Shown piece by piece: positions 7,125-14,916 of a stretch of 64,000 bases of DNA. The DNA is from Streptomyces spiroverticillatus (GTDB lineage: Bacteria > Actinomycetota > Actinomycetes > Streptomycetales > Streptomycetaceae), in assembly GCA_014650415.1 (NCBI GenBank), contig BMUX01000015.1, forward strand, positions 62,001 through 126,000, given 5' to 3'. Made by a program: the position numbers and the translations under genes. A model generated the notes under the pieces. That model was not told where the DNA came from. It was given only the letters and a program-made list of their open reading frames with translations, and made no database searches. Each line of letters opens with the position of its first letter. The stretch's first letter is position 1.

Positions 7125-8390
7125 GTGCGATGGTTCGGTCCACTGACATTAGCTGTCCCGTCGCGCCAAAAAGTCGTGAACGACGAGGAGTTGGCCCCAC
7201 GTGTGGCCGCCGCCATCACCACCGTCGTGATCCTCTGCTTCTTCGGAGTCGGCCTCACCCATGCCGTCGGCAGTGGCTTCGGCGCGCTGGGACTCGCCGA
7301 GTGCGGCGCCCTGATGCTGGTCCTGCTGGGCCTTCAGCTGTGCCACTCCTTCCCCTCCCGCATCCCCGGAGTGGCCGGCCGCCGGCGGATCACCCTGAGC
7401 GTCCAGGCCGTGCTCACCTTCCTCCCCTTCCTCGCCTTCGGCGCCGCCTGGCTGGGCATGCCCGGCTTCCTCGCCGCCTCCTGCCTGCTGGTGCTGAGGC
7501 CCACGCTCGCCTGGTCGGCCTTCGCCCTGGTCGTCGCGGCGACGGGCGGCGTGCAGTTCGCGGTCGGCTACGGAGTGGGCGACCTGGCCTACAACCTCGT
7601 GGCCACGATCCTCACCGGACTCGTGGTGTACGGGCTGAGCCTGCTCTCCAGCCTCATCGGCGAGGTCCAGGCGGCCCGTGACGAGCTGGTGCGGCTCACC
7701 CTCGCCCAGGAGCGGGTGCGCTTCGCCCGTGACCTGCACGACCTGCTCGGCTTCAGCCTCGCCACCATCACGCTCAAGTGCGAGCTGACGCAGCGCCTCA
7801 TGAGCGACCAACCAGCGCGCGCAGAGCAGGAGTTGGCCGAGGTCGTCCAGGCTTCCCGGCAGGCGCTGAAGGAGGTCAGGTCGGTGGCCAGCAGCTATTT
7901 GCGGATGAGCCTGGAACGCGAGGTCGCGGCCGCCTCCTCCCTGCTGCGCGCGATCGGCATCCACGCCGAGATGCGGATGAACGTGAACCAGGTGCCACCG
8001 GCGGTCGACATCGTCCTGGCAGCCGTGCTGAGGGAGGGCATCACCAATGTGCTCCGCCACAGCAAGGCGCAGAAGTGCGTGGTCGAAGCCGGTACGGACG
8101 AGGGATCCGTACACCTGAAGATCGTCAACGACGGCCTCCGGCAGTCCCGGCTCGCCCACATCCCCCAGCAGTCCGGCGACACCGGGCCGGGGGGCATCGG
8201 GCTGAGCAGCCTCGCGGAGAGGGCGAGGGGACTTGGTGGCCGGCTCACCTCGGGCGAGCGCGCCGACGGCCTCTACGAGCTGATCGTCGTCCTGCCCGTG
8301 CGGGCCGGGGCGGGGGCCGAGGGGGACCCGCTCACAGCCACCCCGCCTCGCGGGCGATCCGTACGGCATCCATCCGGTTCCGGGCATTGA
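7125..8390 (+). CDS. NarL/DesK-type sensor histidine kinase with TTA codon
   Basis: The protein has about five or six membrane helices in residues 25-165. A HisKA_3 dimerisation domain follows with the phospho-acceptor motif FARDLHDLLGFSLA, then an HATPase_c domain (LREGITNVLRHSKA, GPGGIGLSSLAERARGLGG). The GTG at 7125 follows GGGGGG. A later GTG at 7176 lacks a ribosome site. With the 7125 start, codon 9 (7149-7151) is TTA, a codon read only by the bldA tRNA in Streptomyces, so translation may be developmentally gated. The gene begins 81 bases after the SagB-like gene. Its last 59 bases overlap the convergent response regulator gene at 8332. Confidence 0.9.
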   Translation: MRWFGPLTLAVPSRQKVVNDEELAPRVAAAITTVVILCFFGVGLTHAVGSGFGALGLAECGALMLVLLGLQLCHSFPSRIPGVAGRRRITLSVQAVLTFLPFLAFGAAWLGMPGFLAASCLLVLRPTLAWSAFALVVAATGGVQFAVGYGVGDLAYNLVATILTGLVVYGLSLLSSLIGEVQAARDELVRLTLAQERVRFARDLHDLLGFSLATITLKCELTQRLMSDQPARAEQELAEVVQASRQALKEVRSVASSYLRMSLEREVAAASSLLRAIGIHAEMRMNVNQVPPAVDIVLAAVLREGITNVLRHSKAQKCVVEAGTDEGSVHLKIVNDGLRQSRLAHIPQQSGDTGPGGIGLSSLAERARGLGGRLTSGERADGLYELIVVLPVRAGAGAEGDPLTATPPRGRSVRHPSGSGH

Positions 8391-8937
8391 GCTTGGTCAC
8401 CGCGGAGGTCAGGTAATTGCGCACGGTGCCCGGGGACAGGCAGAGCGTGCGGGCTATCTCCGGCGCGTCCGCACCCTGCGCGGCCAGCCGCAGCGCGTCG
8501 CTCTCCCGGGGCCCGAGCGGACTCTCCTCCGCCTGAAGGGCGCTGAGCGCCAGCTCCGGATCCACCACCTTGCCCCCGGCGGCGACCTCACGGATCGCCG
8601 CCGCCAGCCGGGCCGGCTCGGTGTCCTTGAGCAGGAACCCGGAGGCGTGTGCCGCCAGCGCCCGCCGCAGATTCCCCGGCCGGCCCAGGGTGGTCAGAAT
8701 GGCCGTACGGCACTCCGGCAGCTTCAGGTGGAGCAGCGCGGCCGCCTCGATGCCGTCGATCCCCGGCATGTCGATGTCGAGGACCGCCACGTCGGGCCGG
8801 TGCTCGAGCGCCAGCGGCAGCACGTCGTCGCCGTTGCCGGTCTCGGCCACCACCTCGATGCCGGGCTCCAGCTCCAGGAGCGAGATCAGTGCGCGGCGCA
8901 GCATGAGCATGTCCTCGGCGAGCAGAACTCTGATCAC
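8332..8937 (-). CDS. NarL/DesR-type response regulator
   Basis: A receiver domain (start VIRVLLAEDM, phospho-acceptor in VLDIDMPGIDG, switch region ending LLKDTEP) is followed by a LuxR-type helix-turn-helix (LGPRESDALRLAAQG...EIARTLCLSPGTVRNYL). I choose the GTG at 8937 because GGGGG precedes it and the receiver starts at once; the 201-aa length is typical. It is the likely partner of the kinase at 7125, although the two are convergent and overlap by 59 bases rather than forming an operon. A perfect 10-bp inverted repeat lies 33 bases upstream of the start and may be its own operator. Confidence 0.9.
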   Translation of the reverse strand: MIRVLLAEDMLMLRRALISLLELEPGIEVVAETGNGDDVLPLALEHRPDVAVLDIDMPGIDGIEAAALLHLKLPECRTAILTTLGRPGNLRRALAAHASGFLLKDTEPARLAAAIREVAAGGKVVDPELALSALQAEESPLGPRESDALRLAAQGADAPEIARTLCLSPGTVRNYLTSAVTKLNARNRMDAVRIAREAGWL

Positions 8938-8969
8938 TGTTACCCCCGGTGCAGTGAACGGAATCGATG

Positions 8970-8996
8970 TTCTCCACGTGAACTTTACGTGGAGAA
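8970..8996. promoter_or_regulatory. 10-bp inverted repeat upstream of the response regulator
   Basis: TTCTCCACGT and ACGTGGAGAA are perfect inverted arms separated by seven bases. The element lies 33-59 bases upstream of the response regulator start at 8937 and is not followed by a T-run, so an operator is more likely than a terminator. Binding by the LuxR-type regulator itself is an inference. Confidence 0.5.
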
Positions 8997-9055
8997 GGCC
9001 GAGTTGAGACCCCATTGATCAGATTGCCGGGGCCGGATGCAGGGCATGAAACGGC

Positions 9056-9097
9056 ACAAAAAAATCGGGTGTCCGTACCGAAGTACGGACACCCGAT
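9056..9097 (-). terminator. Rho-independent terminator of tRNA-Arg
   Basis: Arms ATCGGGTGTCCGTAC (9064-9078) and GTACGGACACCCGAT (9083-9097) form a perfect 15-bp stem. Read on the minus strand the loop is TTCG and the stem is followed by a run of seven T. It lies about 55 bases downstream of the tRNA 3' end. Confidence 0.9.
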
Positions 9098-9151
9098 CTT
9101 GACACTCTCCGGACGAGAACCCGGACAAAAATCACCGTCTCGTCTTTCAAG

Positions 9152-9223
9152 TGCCCCCGGCAGGATTCGAACCTGCGCACCCGGCTCCGGAGGCCGATGC
9201 TCTATCCCCTGAGCTACGGGGGC
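9152..9223 (-). tRNA. tRNA-Arg (anticodon CCG)
   Basis: On the minus strand the cloverleaf is complete. The acceptor GCCCCCG pairs with CGGGGGC plus discriminator A. The D-arm is GCTC/GAGC, the anticodon stem TCGGC/GCCGG carries loop CTCCGGA (anticodon CCG), and the T-arm is GCAGG-TTCGAAT-CCTGC. CCA is not encoded. A -10-like TAAGGT lies on the minus strand at 9254-9259. The 3' end faces the accessory block to the left, the side where integrated elements join at tRNA genes. Confidence 0.97.
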
Positions 9224-9393
9224 ATGTCGTCCGGTGTGTCGGCGACGTGGTGAACCTTACCAGCTCCCGGGCCGTGCCCGTGCACAGATATCTGCGGCAT
9301 CCGCACGTCAGCCTCCCGCAAGCGCTTCCCCCGCACGGGGCCGAAGTGGGCAAAACCCGGACGCGGTACGGGAGTCCGACCTACTCTCGAAGA

Positions 9394-9858
9394 GTGCCAG
9401 GCGCGTCCGGCCGGGTCCTTGTCGTCGACGACAACAAGGTCATCCGCCAGCTGATCACGGTCAATCTCGAACTGGAGGGCTTCGAGGTCGTGACCGCGTC
9501 CGACGGTGCCGAGTGCCTGGAGATCGTGCACCGCACCTGCCCCGACGTGATCACCCTCGACGTCGTCATGCCCCGGCTCGACGGCATCAGCACCGCCGCC
9601 CGCCTCCGCGCCGACCCGCGCACCAGCCACCTGCCCGTCGCCATCGTCAGTGCCTGTACGCAGTACGAAGTGGAGAGCGGCCTCGCCGCCGGAGTGGACG
9701 CCTTCCTTTCCAAGCCTTTCGAGCCCGCCGAACTGGTCCGGCTCGTGCGGAGGCTGGCGGGTCAGGAGGAGCCGCCGTCGTCCGACGGCGGTCATCCGGC
9801 CCCGTGCGTCCGCCATCCGGGGGGACACCGTACGGGAGGACACCCGCCCGCCCCGTGA
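9394..9858 (+). CDS. Single-domain response regulator (CheY-like)
   Basis: One receiver domain fills the protein: VLVVDDN, phospho-acceptor in ITLDVVMPRLDG, SACTQ at the Thr/Ser switch, and FLSKPF with the conserved Lys. After it comes a low-complexity tail rich in Pro, Gly and His without a DNA-binding domain. The GTG at 9394 starts exactly seven bases after a TACTCT -10-like hexamer (9382-9387), so the mRNA may be leaderless. No kinase is adjacent. This lone receiver upstream of nrtL-lysA belongs to the conserved Streptomyces order. Its partner cannot be told from the sequence. Confidence 0.85.
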   Translation: MPGASGRVLVVDDNKVIRQLITVNLELEGFEVVTASDGAECLEIVHRTCPDVITLDVVMPRLDGISTAARLRADPRTSHLPVAIVSACTQYEVESGLAAGVDAFLSKPFEPAELVRLVRRLAGQEEPPSSDGGHPAPCVRHPGGHRTGGHPPAP

Positions 9859-9884
9859 CACGGCCGCCCGCATGCTGAAACCCG

Positions 9885-9922
9885 TTGGCGGGGGAGCCCC
9901 CCTCCTCGCCTAGGCTGGCCCC
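9885..9922 (+). promoter_or_regulatory. Putative leaderless promoter of nrtL
   Basis: TTGGCG (9885-9890) and TAGGCT (9911-9916) resemble -35 and -10 hexamers with a long 20-base spacer. The -10 ends six bases before the GTG at 9923, the usual geometry of a leaderless transcript. Confidence 0.45.
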
Positions 9923-10741
9923 GTGACCCCCGCAGAGCTCTCCCGTACCGTGCTGCGCGCCGTGCGCCGCGCCGTCGAGGAGGACGCCTTGACCGCTCCG
10001 GTGCCCGAACGGGCCGCCGTCGAGCGCACCCGCCCCGGGGGCACCGGCGACTGGGCCAGCAACATCGCCCTCCGGCTCGCCAAGCAGGCCGGGAAGACGC
10101 CGTACGAGGTCGCCGAAGTGCTGAAGGAGCGGCTCGCGGGCACGCCCGGAATCGCCGCCGTCGACATCACCGGCCCCGGATTCCTCAGCTTCACCCTCGC
10201 GGGAGAGGTGCAGGACCAGGTCGTACGGGAACTGCTGGAGCAGGGTCTGGTACGCGATCCACGGCTGCCCGCCCCCGAACCCGAGGCCGCCGACGTCCTG
10301 CGGCTCGGGCGGGACGCCGCCGTGTGGGCGACCCTGCTCCCCGGCCCCGACCTCCTCGCCCAGCACGAGCGGAACCCGCTCTTCCGGGTGCGGTACGCGT
10401 ACTCCCGGACCCGGGCACTCCCGAGGAACGCCTCCGACCTCGGATTTCGTGGATCGTACGAGATCCCGACAGACGCCCCCGAGCTGATCGGCCTCCTCGG
10501 CGGTTACGCCGTCGAGCTCGACGCCGCCGTACGGCTCGGCGCGCCCGAGCGGCTCGCCCGGCACCTCGTCGCCGTCGCCGACGCCTTCCTCCGCTTCCAG
10601 GACACGCACCCCGTCCTGCCGCTCGGCGACGAGAAACCCTCGGCCGCCCACCGCTCCCGGCTGGCAGTCGCCGAAGCCGCCGGGACGGTGCTGGCCGGCG
10701 GCCTGTCCCAGCTCGGCGTCAGCGCACCAGACCACCTGTGA
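9923..10741 (+). CDS. nrtL: ArgS-related anticodon-binding protein (NrtL-like)
   Basis: The N-terminal part (GDWASNIALRLAKQAGKTP, then ITGPGFLSFTL) matches the N-terminal tRNA-recognition domain of arginyl-tRNA synthetase. The C-terminal half (FRVRYAYSRTRALPRN, ending in VAEAAGTVLAGGLSQLGVSAPDHL-like DALR helices) matches the anticodon-binding domain. The HIGH/KMSK catalytic core is missing, so it cannot charge tRNA. It sits 13 bases upstream of lysA and about 700 bases from a tRNA-Arg gene. Binding to tRNA-Arg is inferred from the domains; a cellular role is unknown to me. The 272-aa size and location are conserved in Streptomyces. Confidence 0.85.
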   Translation: MTPAELSRTVLRAVRRAVEEDALTAPVPERAAVERTRPGGTGDWASNIALRLAKQAGKTPYEVAEVLKERLAGTPGIAAVDITGPGFLSFTLAGEVQDQVVRELLEQGLVRDPRLPAPEPEAADVLRLGRDAAVWATLLPGPDLLAQHERNPLFRVRYAYSRTRALPRNASDLGFRGSYEIPTDAPELIGLLGGYAVELDAAVRLGAPERLARHLVAVADAFLRFQDTHPVLPLGDEKPSAAHRSRLAVAEAAGTVLAGGLSQLGVSAPDHL

Positions 10742-10754
10742 GTGAGAGAGAACC

Positions 10755-12146
10755 ATGAGCCGTTCCGCCCACCCCGCCGGGCCCCGCCACGCCGACGTCC
10801 TTCCCGAGGGCCACTACACCGCCCCCGCCGACGACCTCAACGCCCTCGACGAGAAGGTCTGGGCGCGCACCGTCGAGCGCGGCGAGGACGGTGTCGTACG
10901 CGTCGGGGGGATCGAAGTGACGCGTCTGGCCGAGGAGTTCGGGACTCCGGCCTACTTCCTGGACGAGGCCGACTTCCGCGCCCGCTGCCGTGCCTGGGCC
11001 GACGCCTTCGGTACCGAGGCCGACGTCTTCTACGCCGGCAAGGCCTTCCTGTCGCGCGCGATCGTGCGCTGGCTGAAGGAGGAGGGGCTCAACCTGGACG
11101 TGTGCTCCGGGGGCGAGCTGACCACCGCGCTGGACGCCGGGATGCCCGCCGAGCGCATCGCCTTCCACGGCAACAACAAGAGCGAGGGCGAGATCCGCAG
11201 GGCCGTCGAGGTCGGCGTCGGGCGGATCGTCCTCGACTCCTTCCAGGAGATCGTCCGCGTCGCGCACATCGCGCAGGAGCTGGGCAAGCGCCAGCGCGTG
11301 CAGATCCGGGTGACCGTCGGCGTCGAGGCGCACACGCACGAGTTCATCGCCACCGCCCACGAGGACCAGAAGTTCGGCATCGCGCTGGCCGGGGGACAGG
11401 CCGCCGAGGCCGTGCGCCGGGCGCTCAAGCTGGACGGCCTCGAGCTGATCGGCATCCACTCCCACATCGGCTCGCAGATCTTCGACATGGCCGGCTTCGA
11501 GGTCTCCGCGCGGCGCGTCGTGCAGCTCCTCGCGGAGGTGCGCGACGAGCACGGCGTCGAGCTGCCCGAGATCGACCTCGGCGGCGGCCTCGGCATCGCG
11601 TACACCTCCGAGGACGACCCGCGCGAGCCCCAGGACATCGCCAAGGCGCTGACCGAGATCGTCACTCGCGAATGCGAAGCAGCAAAGCTCCGCACCCCCC
11701 GGATCTCCGTCGAGCCCGGCCGCGCCATCGTCGGTCCCACCGCCTTCACGCTGTACGAGGTCGGGACCGTCAAGCCGCTGGAGGGCCTGCGGACGTACGT
11801 GAGCGTCGACGGCGGCATGTCCGACAACATCCGCACCGCGCTGTACGACGCCGAGTACACGGTGGCGCTCGTCTCGCGCCGCTCCGACGCGGAGCCGATG
11901 CTGGTACGAGTCGTCGGCAAGCACTGCGAGAGCGGCGACATCGTCGTACGGGACGCCTTCCTGCCCGCGGACACCGCACCCGGTGACCTGCTGGCGGTGC
12001 CCGCCACCGGTGCGTACTGCCGGTCCATGGCCAGCAACTACAACCACGCGCTCCGCCCGCCCGTCGTGGCGGTCAAGGACGGCGGGGCGCGCGTGATCGT
12101 ACGGCGCGAGACCGAGGAAGATCTCCTGCGGCTCGATGTCGGCTGA
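10755..12146 (+). CDS. lysA: Diaminopimelate decarboxylase
   Basis: This PLP enzyme makes L-lysine from meso-diaminopimelate, the last step of the DAP pathway. Visible features are the PLP-Lys motif FYAGKAFL, the glycine-rich GGGLGIAY, HSHIGSQIF, EPGRAIVGP and the C-terminal CESGDI motif from the partner active site. The 463-aa length is typical for actinobacteria. The start ATG lies 13 bases after nrtL. The threonine genes follow, as in the conserved Streptomyces lysA-hom-thrC-thrB block. Its presence shows that lysine is not made by a LysW pathway in this organism. Confidence 0.97.
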   Translation: MSRSAHPAGPRHADVLPEGHYTAPADDLNALDEKVWARTVERGEDGVVRVGGIEVTRLAEEFGTPAYFLDEADFRARCRAWADAFGTEADVFYAGKAFLSRAIVRWLKEEGLNLDVCSGGELTTALDAGMPAERIAFHGNNKSEGEIRRAVEVGVGRIVLDSFQEIVRVAHIAQELGKRQRVQIRVTVGVEAHTHEFIATAHEDQKFGIALAGGQAAEAVRRALKLDGLELIGIHSHIGSQIFDMAGFEVSARRVVQLLAEVRDEHGVELPEIDLGGGLGIAYTSEDDPREPQDIAKALTEIVTRECEAAKLRTPRISVEPGRAIVGPTAFTLYEVGTVKPLEGLRTYVSVDGGMSDNIRTALYDAEYTVALVSRRSDAEPMLVRVVGKHCESGDIVVRDAFLPADTAPGDLLAVPATGAYCRSMASNYNHALRPPVVAVKDGGARVIVRRETEEDLLRLDVG

Positions 12147-12156
12147 TGAAATACAC

Positions 12157-12205
12157 GTCTCACCTGCTGGACGGGGGATAGAAACTCCCGTCCGGTGGGT
12201 GAGAC
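12157..12205 (+). promoter_or_regulatory. Long two-part hairpin between lysA and hom
   Basis: Outer arms GTCTCACC (12157-12164) and GGTGAGAC (12198-12205) enclose inner arms GGACGGG (12169-12175) and CCCGTCC (12187-12193). There is no T-run, and the hom ribosome site follows within 25 bases. It could be a lysA terminator, an mRNA stabiliser or an attenuator of hom; the sequence does not decide. Confidence 0.5.
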
Positions 12206-12242
12206 TGGTCAACACCGTAAGAAGTATGAGGAGTGAGGTCGG

Positions 12243-13535
12243 ATGATGCGTACGCGTCCGCTGAAGGTGGCGCTGCTGGGCTGTGGTGTGGTCGGCTCGG
12301 AAGTCGCGCGCATCATGACGACGCACGCCGACGACCTCACGGCCCGCATCGGCGCCCCGGTCGAGCTCGTCGGTGTCGCCGTGCGGCAGCCCTCGAAGGT
12401 GCGCGCCGGGATCGACCCCGCGCTCATCACCACCGACGCGACCGCCCTGGTCAAACGGGGTGACATCGACGTCGTGATCGAGGTCATCGGCGGCATCGAG
12501 CCCGCCCGCACCCTCATCACCACCGCCTTCGAGCACGGCGCCTCCGTCGTCTCCGCGAACAAGGCACTCCTCGCCGAGGACGGCGCGGCACTGCACGCCG
12601 CCGCCGAGGAGCACGGCCGCGACCTCTACTACGAGGCCGCCGTCGCGGGCGCGATCCCGCTCGTACGGCCGCTCCGCGAGTCCCTCGCCGGCGACAAGGT
12701 CAACCGGGTCCTGGGCATCGTCAACGGCACCACGAACTTCATCCTCGACAAGATGGACTCCTCCGGCGCCGGATACTCCGAGGCGCTCGACGAGGCCACC
12801 GCGCTGGGATACGCCGAGGCCGACCCGACCGCCGACGTCGAGGGCTTCGACGCCGCCGCCAAGGCCGCCATCCTCGCCGGGATCGCCTTCCACACCCGGG
12901 TCAAGATCGGCGACGTGCACCGCGAGGGCCTCACCGAGGTCACCGCCGCGGACATCGCATCCGCAAAGCGCATGGGCTGCACGGTCAAGCTGCTCGCCAT
13001 CTGCGAGCGCGCCGCCGACGGGCAGTCCGTCACCGCCCGCGTGCACCCGGCGATGATCCCGCTGACCCACCCGCTGGCCTCCGTCCGCGAGGCGTACAAC
13101 GCGGTCTTCGTGGAAGCGGAGGCCGCCGGTCAGCTCATGTTCTACGGTCCCGGGGCGGGCGGCGCGCCCACCGCGTCCGCCGTCCTCGGCGACCTCGTGG
13201 CGGTGTGCCGCAACAAGCTGGGCGGGTCCACCGGACCCGGCGAGTCCGCGTACACGCGCCTGCCCGTGAGCCCCATGGGCGAGGTCGTCACCCGGTACCA
13301 CATCAGCCTCGACGTGGCCGACAAGCCGGGCGTGCTCGCCCAGGTCGCGACGGTCTTCGCCGAACACGACGTGTCGATCGACACCGTCCGCCAGTCGGGG
13401 AAGGACGGCGAGGCCTCCCTCGTCGTCGTCACCCACCGCGCGCCCGACGCCGCCCTCTCCGGGACCGTCGCGGCACTGCGCAAGCTCGACACCGTCAGAG
13501 GTGTCGCCAGCATCATGCGTGTTGAAGGGGAGTAA
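12243..13535 (+). CDS. hom: Homoserine dehydrogenase
   Basis: The enzyme reduces aspartate semialdehyde to homoserine, the branch point to threonine and methionine. The NAD(P)-binding motif GCGVVGSEVA is at the N-terminus. The catalytic region contains YYEAAVAGAIPL and GIVNGTTNFIL. A C-terminal ACT domain from about residue 350 (YHISLDVADKPGVLAQVATV) is the usual site of threonine feedback. Of the two adjacent ATGs I use the first (12243), preceded by GAGGAGTGAGG. thrC follows after six bases. The hairpin at 12157-12205 lies just upstream. Confidence 0.97.
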   Translation: MMRTRPLKVALLGCGVVGSEVARIMTTHADDLTARIGAPVELVGVAVRQPSKVRAGIDPALITTDATALVKRGDIDVVIEVIGGIEPARTLITTAFEHGASVVSANKALLAEDGAALHAAAEEHGRDLYYEAAVAGAIPLVRPLRESLAGDKVNRVLGIVNGTTNFILDKMDSSGAGYSEALDEATALGYAEADPTADVEGFDAAAKAAILAGIAFHTRVKIGDVHREGLTEVTAADIASAKRMGCTVKLLAICERAADGQSVTARVHPAMIPLTHPLASVREAYNAVFVEAEAAGQLMFYGPGAGGAPTASAVLGDLVAVCRNKLGGSTGPGESAYTRLPVSPMGEVVTRYHISLDVADKPGVLAQVATVFAEHDVSIDTVRQSGKDGEASLVVVTHRAPDAALSGTVAALRKLDTVRGVASIMRVEGE

Positions 13536-13541
13536 GGACCC

Positions 13542-14612
13542 ATGACCATCCAGGGCACCCACCAGTGGCGCGGCATCATCGAGGAGTACCGGGACCGGCT
13601 CCCGGTGACGGCCACGACGCCGGTCGTCTCGCTCGGCGAGGGCGGCACGCCGCTCGTCCGCGCTCAGGTCCTCTCCGAGCGCACGGGCTGCGAGGTGTAC
13701 CTCAAGGTCGAGGGCGCCAATCCGACCGGGTCCTTCAAGGACCGCGGCATGACCATGGCGATCACGCGGGCCAAGGAGGAGGGCGCGAAGGCCGTCATCT
13801 GCGCCTCCACCGGCAACACCTCCGCCTCGGCCGCCGCCTACGCGGTGCGCGCGGGCATGGTCTGCGCCGTGCTGGTCCCGCAGGGCAAGATCGCGCTCGG
13901 CAAGATGGGCCAGGCCCTCGTGCACGGCGCGAAGATCCTCCAGGTCGACGGAAACTTCGACGACTGCCTGACCCTGGCCCGCTCGCTCTCGGACAACTAC
14001 CCGGTGGCGCTGGTCAATTCGGTCAACCCGGTACGTATCGAGGGCCAGAAGACGGCCTCCTTCGAGATCGTCGACGCGCTCGGCGACGCGCCCGACATCC
14101 ACGTCCTGCCGGTCGGCAACGCGGGCAACATCACTGCGTACTGGAAGGGCTACAAGGAGTACGCGGCCGACAAGCTCGCCACGCACACCCCGCGCATGTG
14201 GGGCTACCAGGCCTCCGGCTCGGCGCCGATCGTGCGCGGCGAGATCGTCAAGGACCCGTCCACGGTCGCGACCGCGATCCGGATCGGCAACCCGGCCTCC
14301 TGGGACTTCGCGCTCGCCGCGCGGGACGAGTCGGGCGGCCACATCGACGAGGTGACGGACCGTCAAATCCTCGCCGCCTACCGCCTGTTGGCCTCCCAGG
14401 AGGGCGTCTTCGTGGAGCCCGCCTCGGCCGCATCGGTCGCCGGTCTCCTGAAGGCCGCCGAAGAGGGCAAGGTCGACAAGGGCCAGCGCATCGTCTGCAC
14501 GGTCACGGGCAACGGCCTCAAGGACCCCGACTGGGCCGTCGCCGGCGCCCCCCAGCCGGTCACGGTCCCGGTCGACGCCGCCACCGCCGCCGAAAAGCTC
14601 GGCCTGGCGTAA
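13542..14612 (+). CDS. thrC: Threonine synthase
   Basis: This PLP enzyme converts O-phosphohomoserine to threonine. The PLP-binding Lys lies in NPTGSFKDRGM, followed by STGNTSASAAAYA and the phosphate-binding glycines in PVGNAGNITAYWKGY. The 356-aa size is that of the short bacterial class. It starts six bases after hom and is followed by a stem-loop at 14627, so hom-thrC form one unit and thrB has its own start region. Confidence 0.97.
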   Translation: MTIQGTHQWRGIIEEYRDRLPVTATTPVVSLGEGGTPLVRAQVLSERTGCEVYLKVEGANPTGSFKDRGMTMAITRAKEEGAKAVICASTGNTSASAAAYAVRAGMVCAVLVPQGKIALGKMGQALVHGAKILQVDGNFDDCLTLARSLSDNYPVALVNSVNPVRIEGQKTASFEIVDALGDAPDIHVLPVGNAGNITAYWKGYKEYAADKLATHTPRMWGYQASGSAPIVRGEIVKDPSTVATAIRIGNPASWDFALAARDESGGHIDEVTDRQILAAYRLLASQEGVFVEPASAASVAGLLKAAEEGKVDKGQRIVCTVTGNGLKDPDWAVAGAPQPVTVPVDAATAAEKLGLA

Positions 14613-14626
14613 CTACGCGCCTCCCT

Positions 14627-14661
14627 GCACGGCCGCACCTCTCTCCGGGGTGCGGCCGTGC
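14627..14661 (+). terminator. Stem-loop terminator after thrC, in the 304-base thrC-thrB gap
   Basis: GCACGGCCGCACC (14627-14639) and GGTGCGGCCGTGC (14649-14661) form a perfect 13-bp stem without a T-run, the usual Streptomyces form. Further right in the same gap a TAGGCT -10-like hexamer (14784-14789) may start the thrB transcript; the rest of the gap shows nothing I can name. Confidence 0.75.
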
Positions 14662-14916
14662 CCCGCAGGGGCGCGGGACACCAGGCCCGCCCCGGCGCCC
14701 TGCGCATCCGGTACGGGCAAGCAAGCCCCACCCCAGCCCCAAGCGACACGGTCGCCCTATGTCGCCAGGGAACCTTCCTTCGATAGGCTGTACCGAACCC
14801 GCCACGCCGCATATGCGCGGTGTCGTTGCCGTACAGGCCCGGGCGCCAGGTATCCCGAAGCGAAGTCCACCCAGTACCTCGCCAACACCCCTGCCACACA
14901 AGGAGATCGTCGAGCG

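Noticed and set aside
9156..9223. Protein-coding frames running through 9151-9390
   Set aside because: This stretch is a complete tRNA-Arg on the minus strand, and the response regulator more plausibly starts at 9394.
10719..14366. 1,215-codon minus-strand frame opposite lysA-hom-thrC
   Set aside because: The translation is Gly/Asp/Val/Arg low-complexity; the plus strand carries three intact biosynthetic enzymes.
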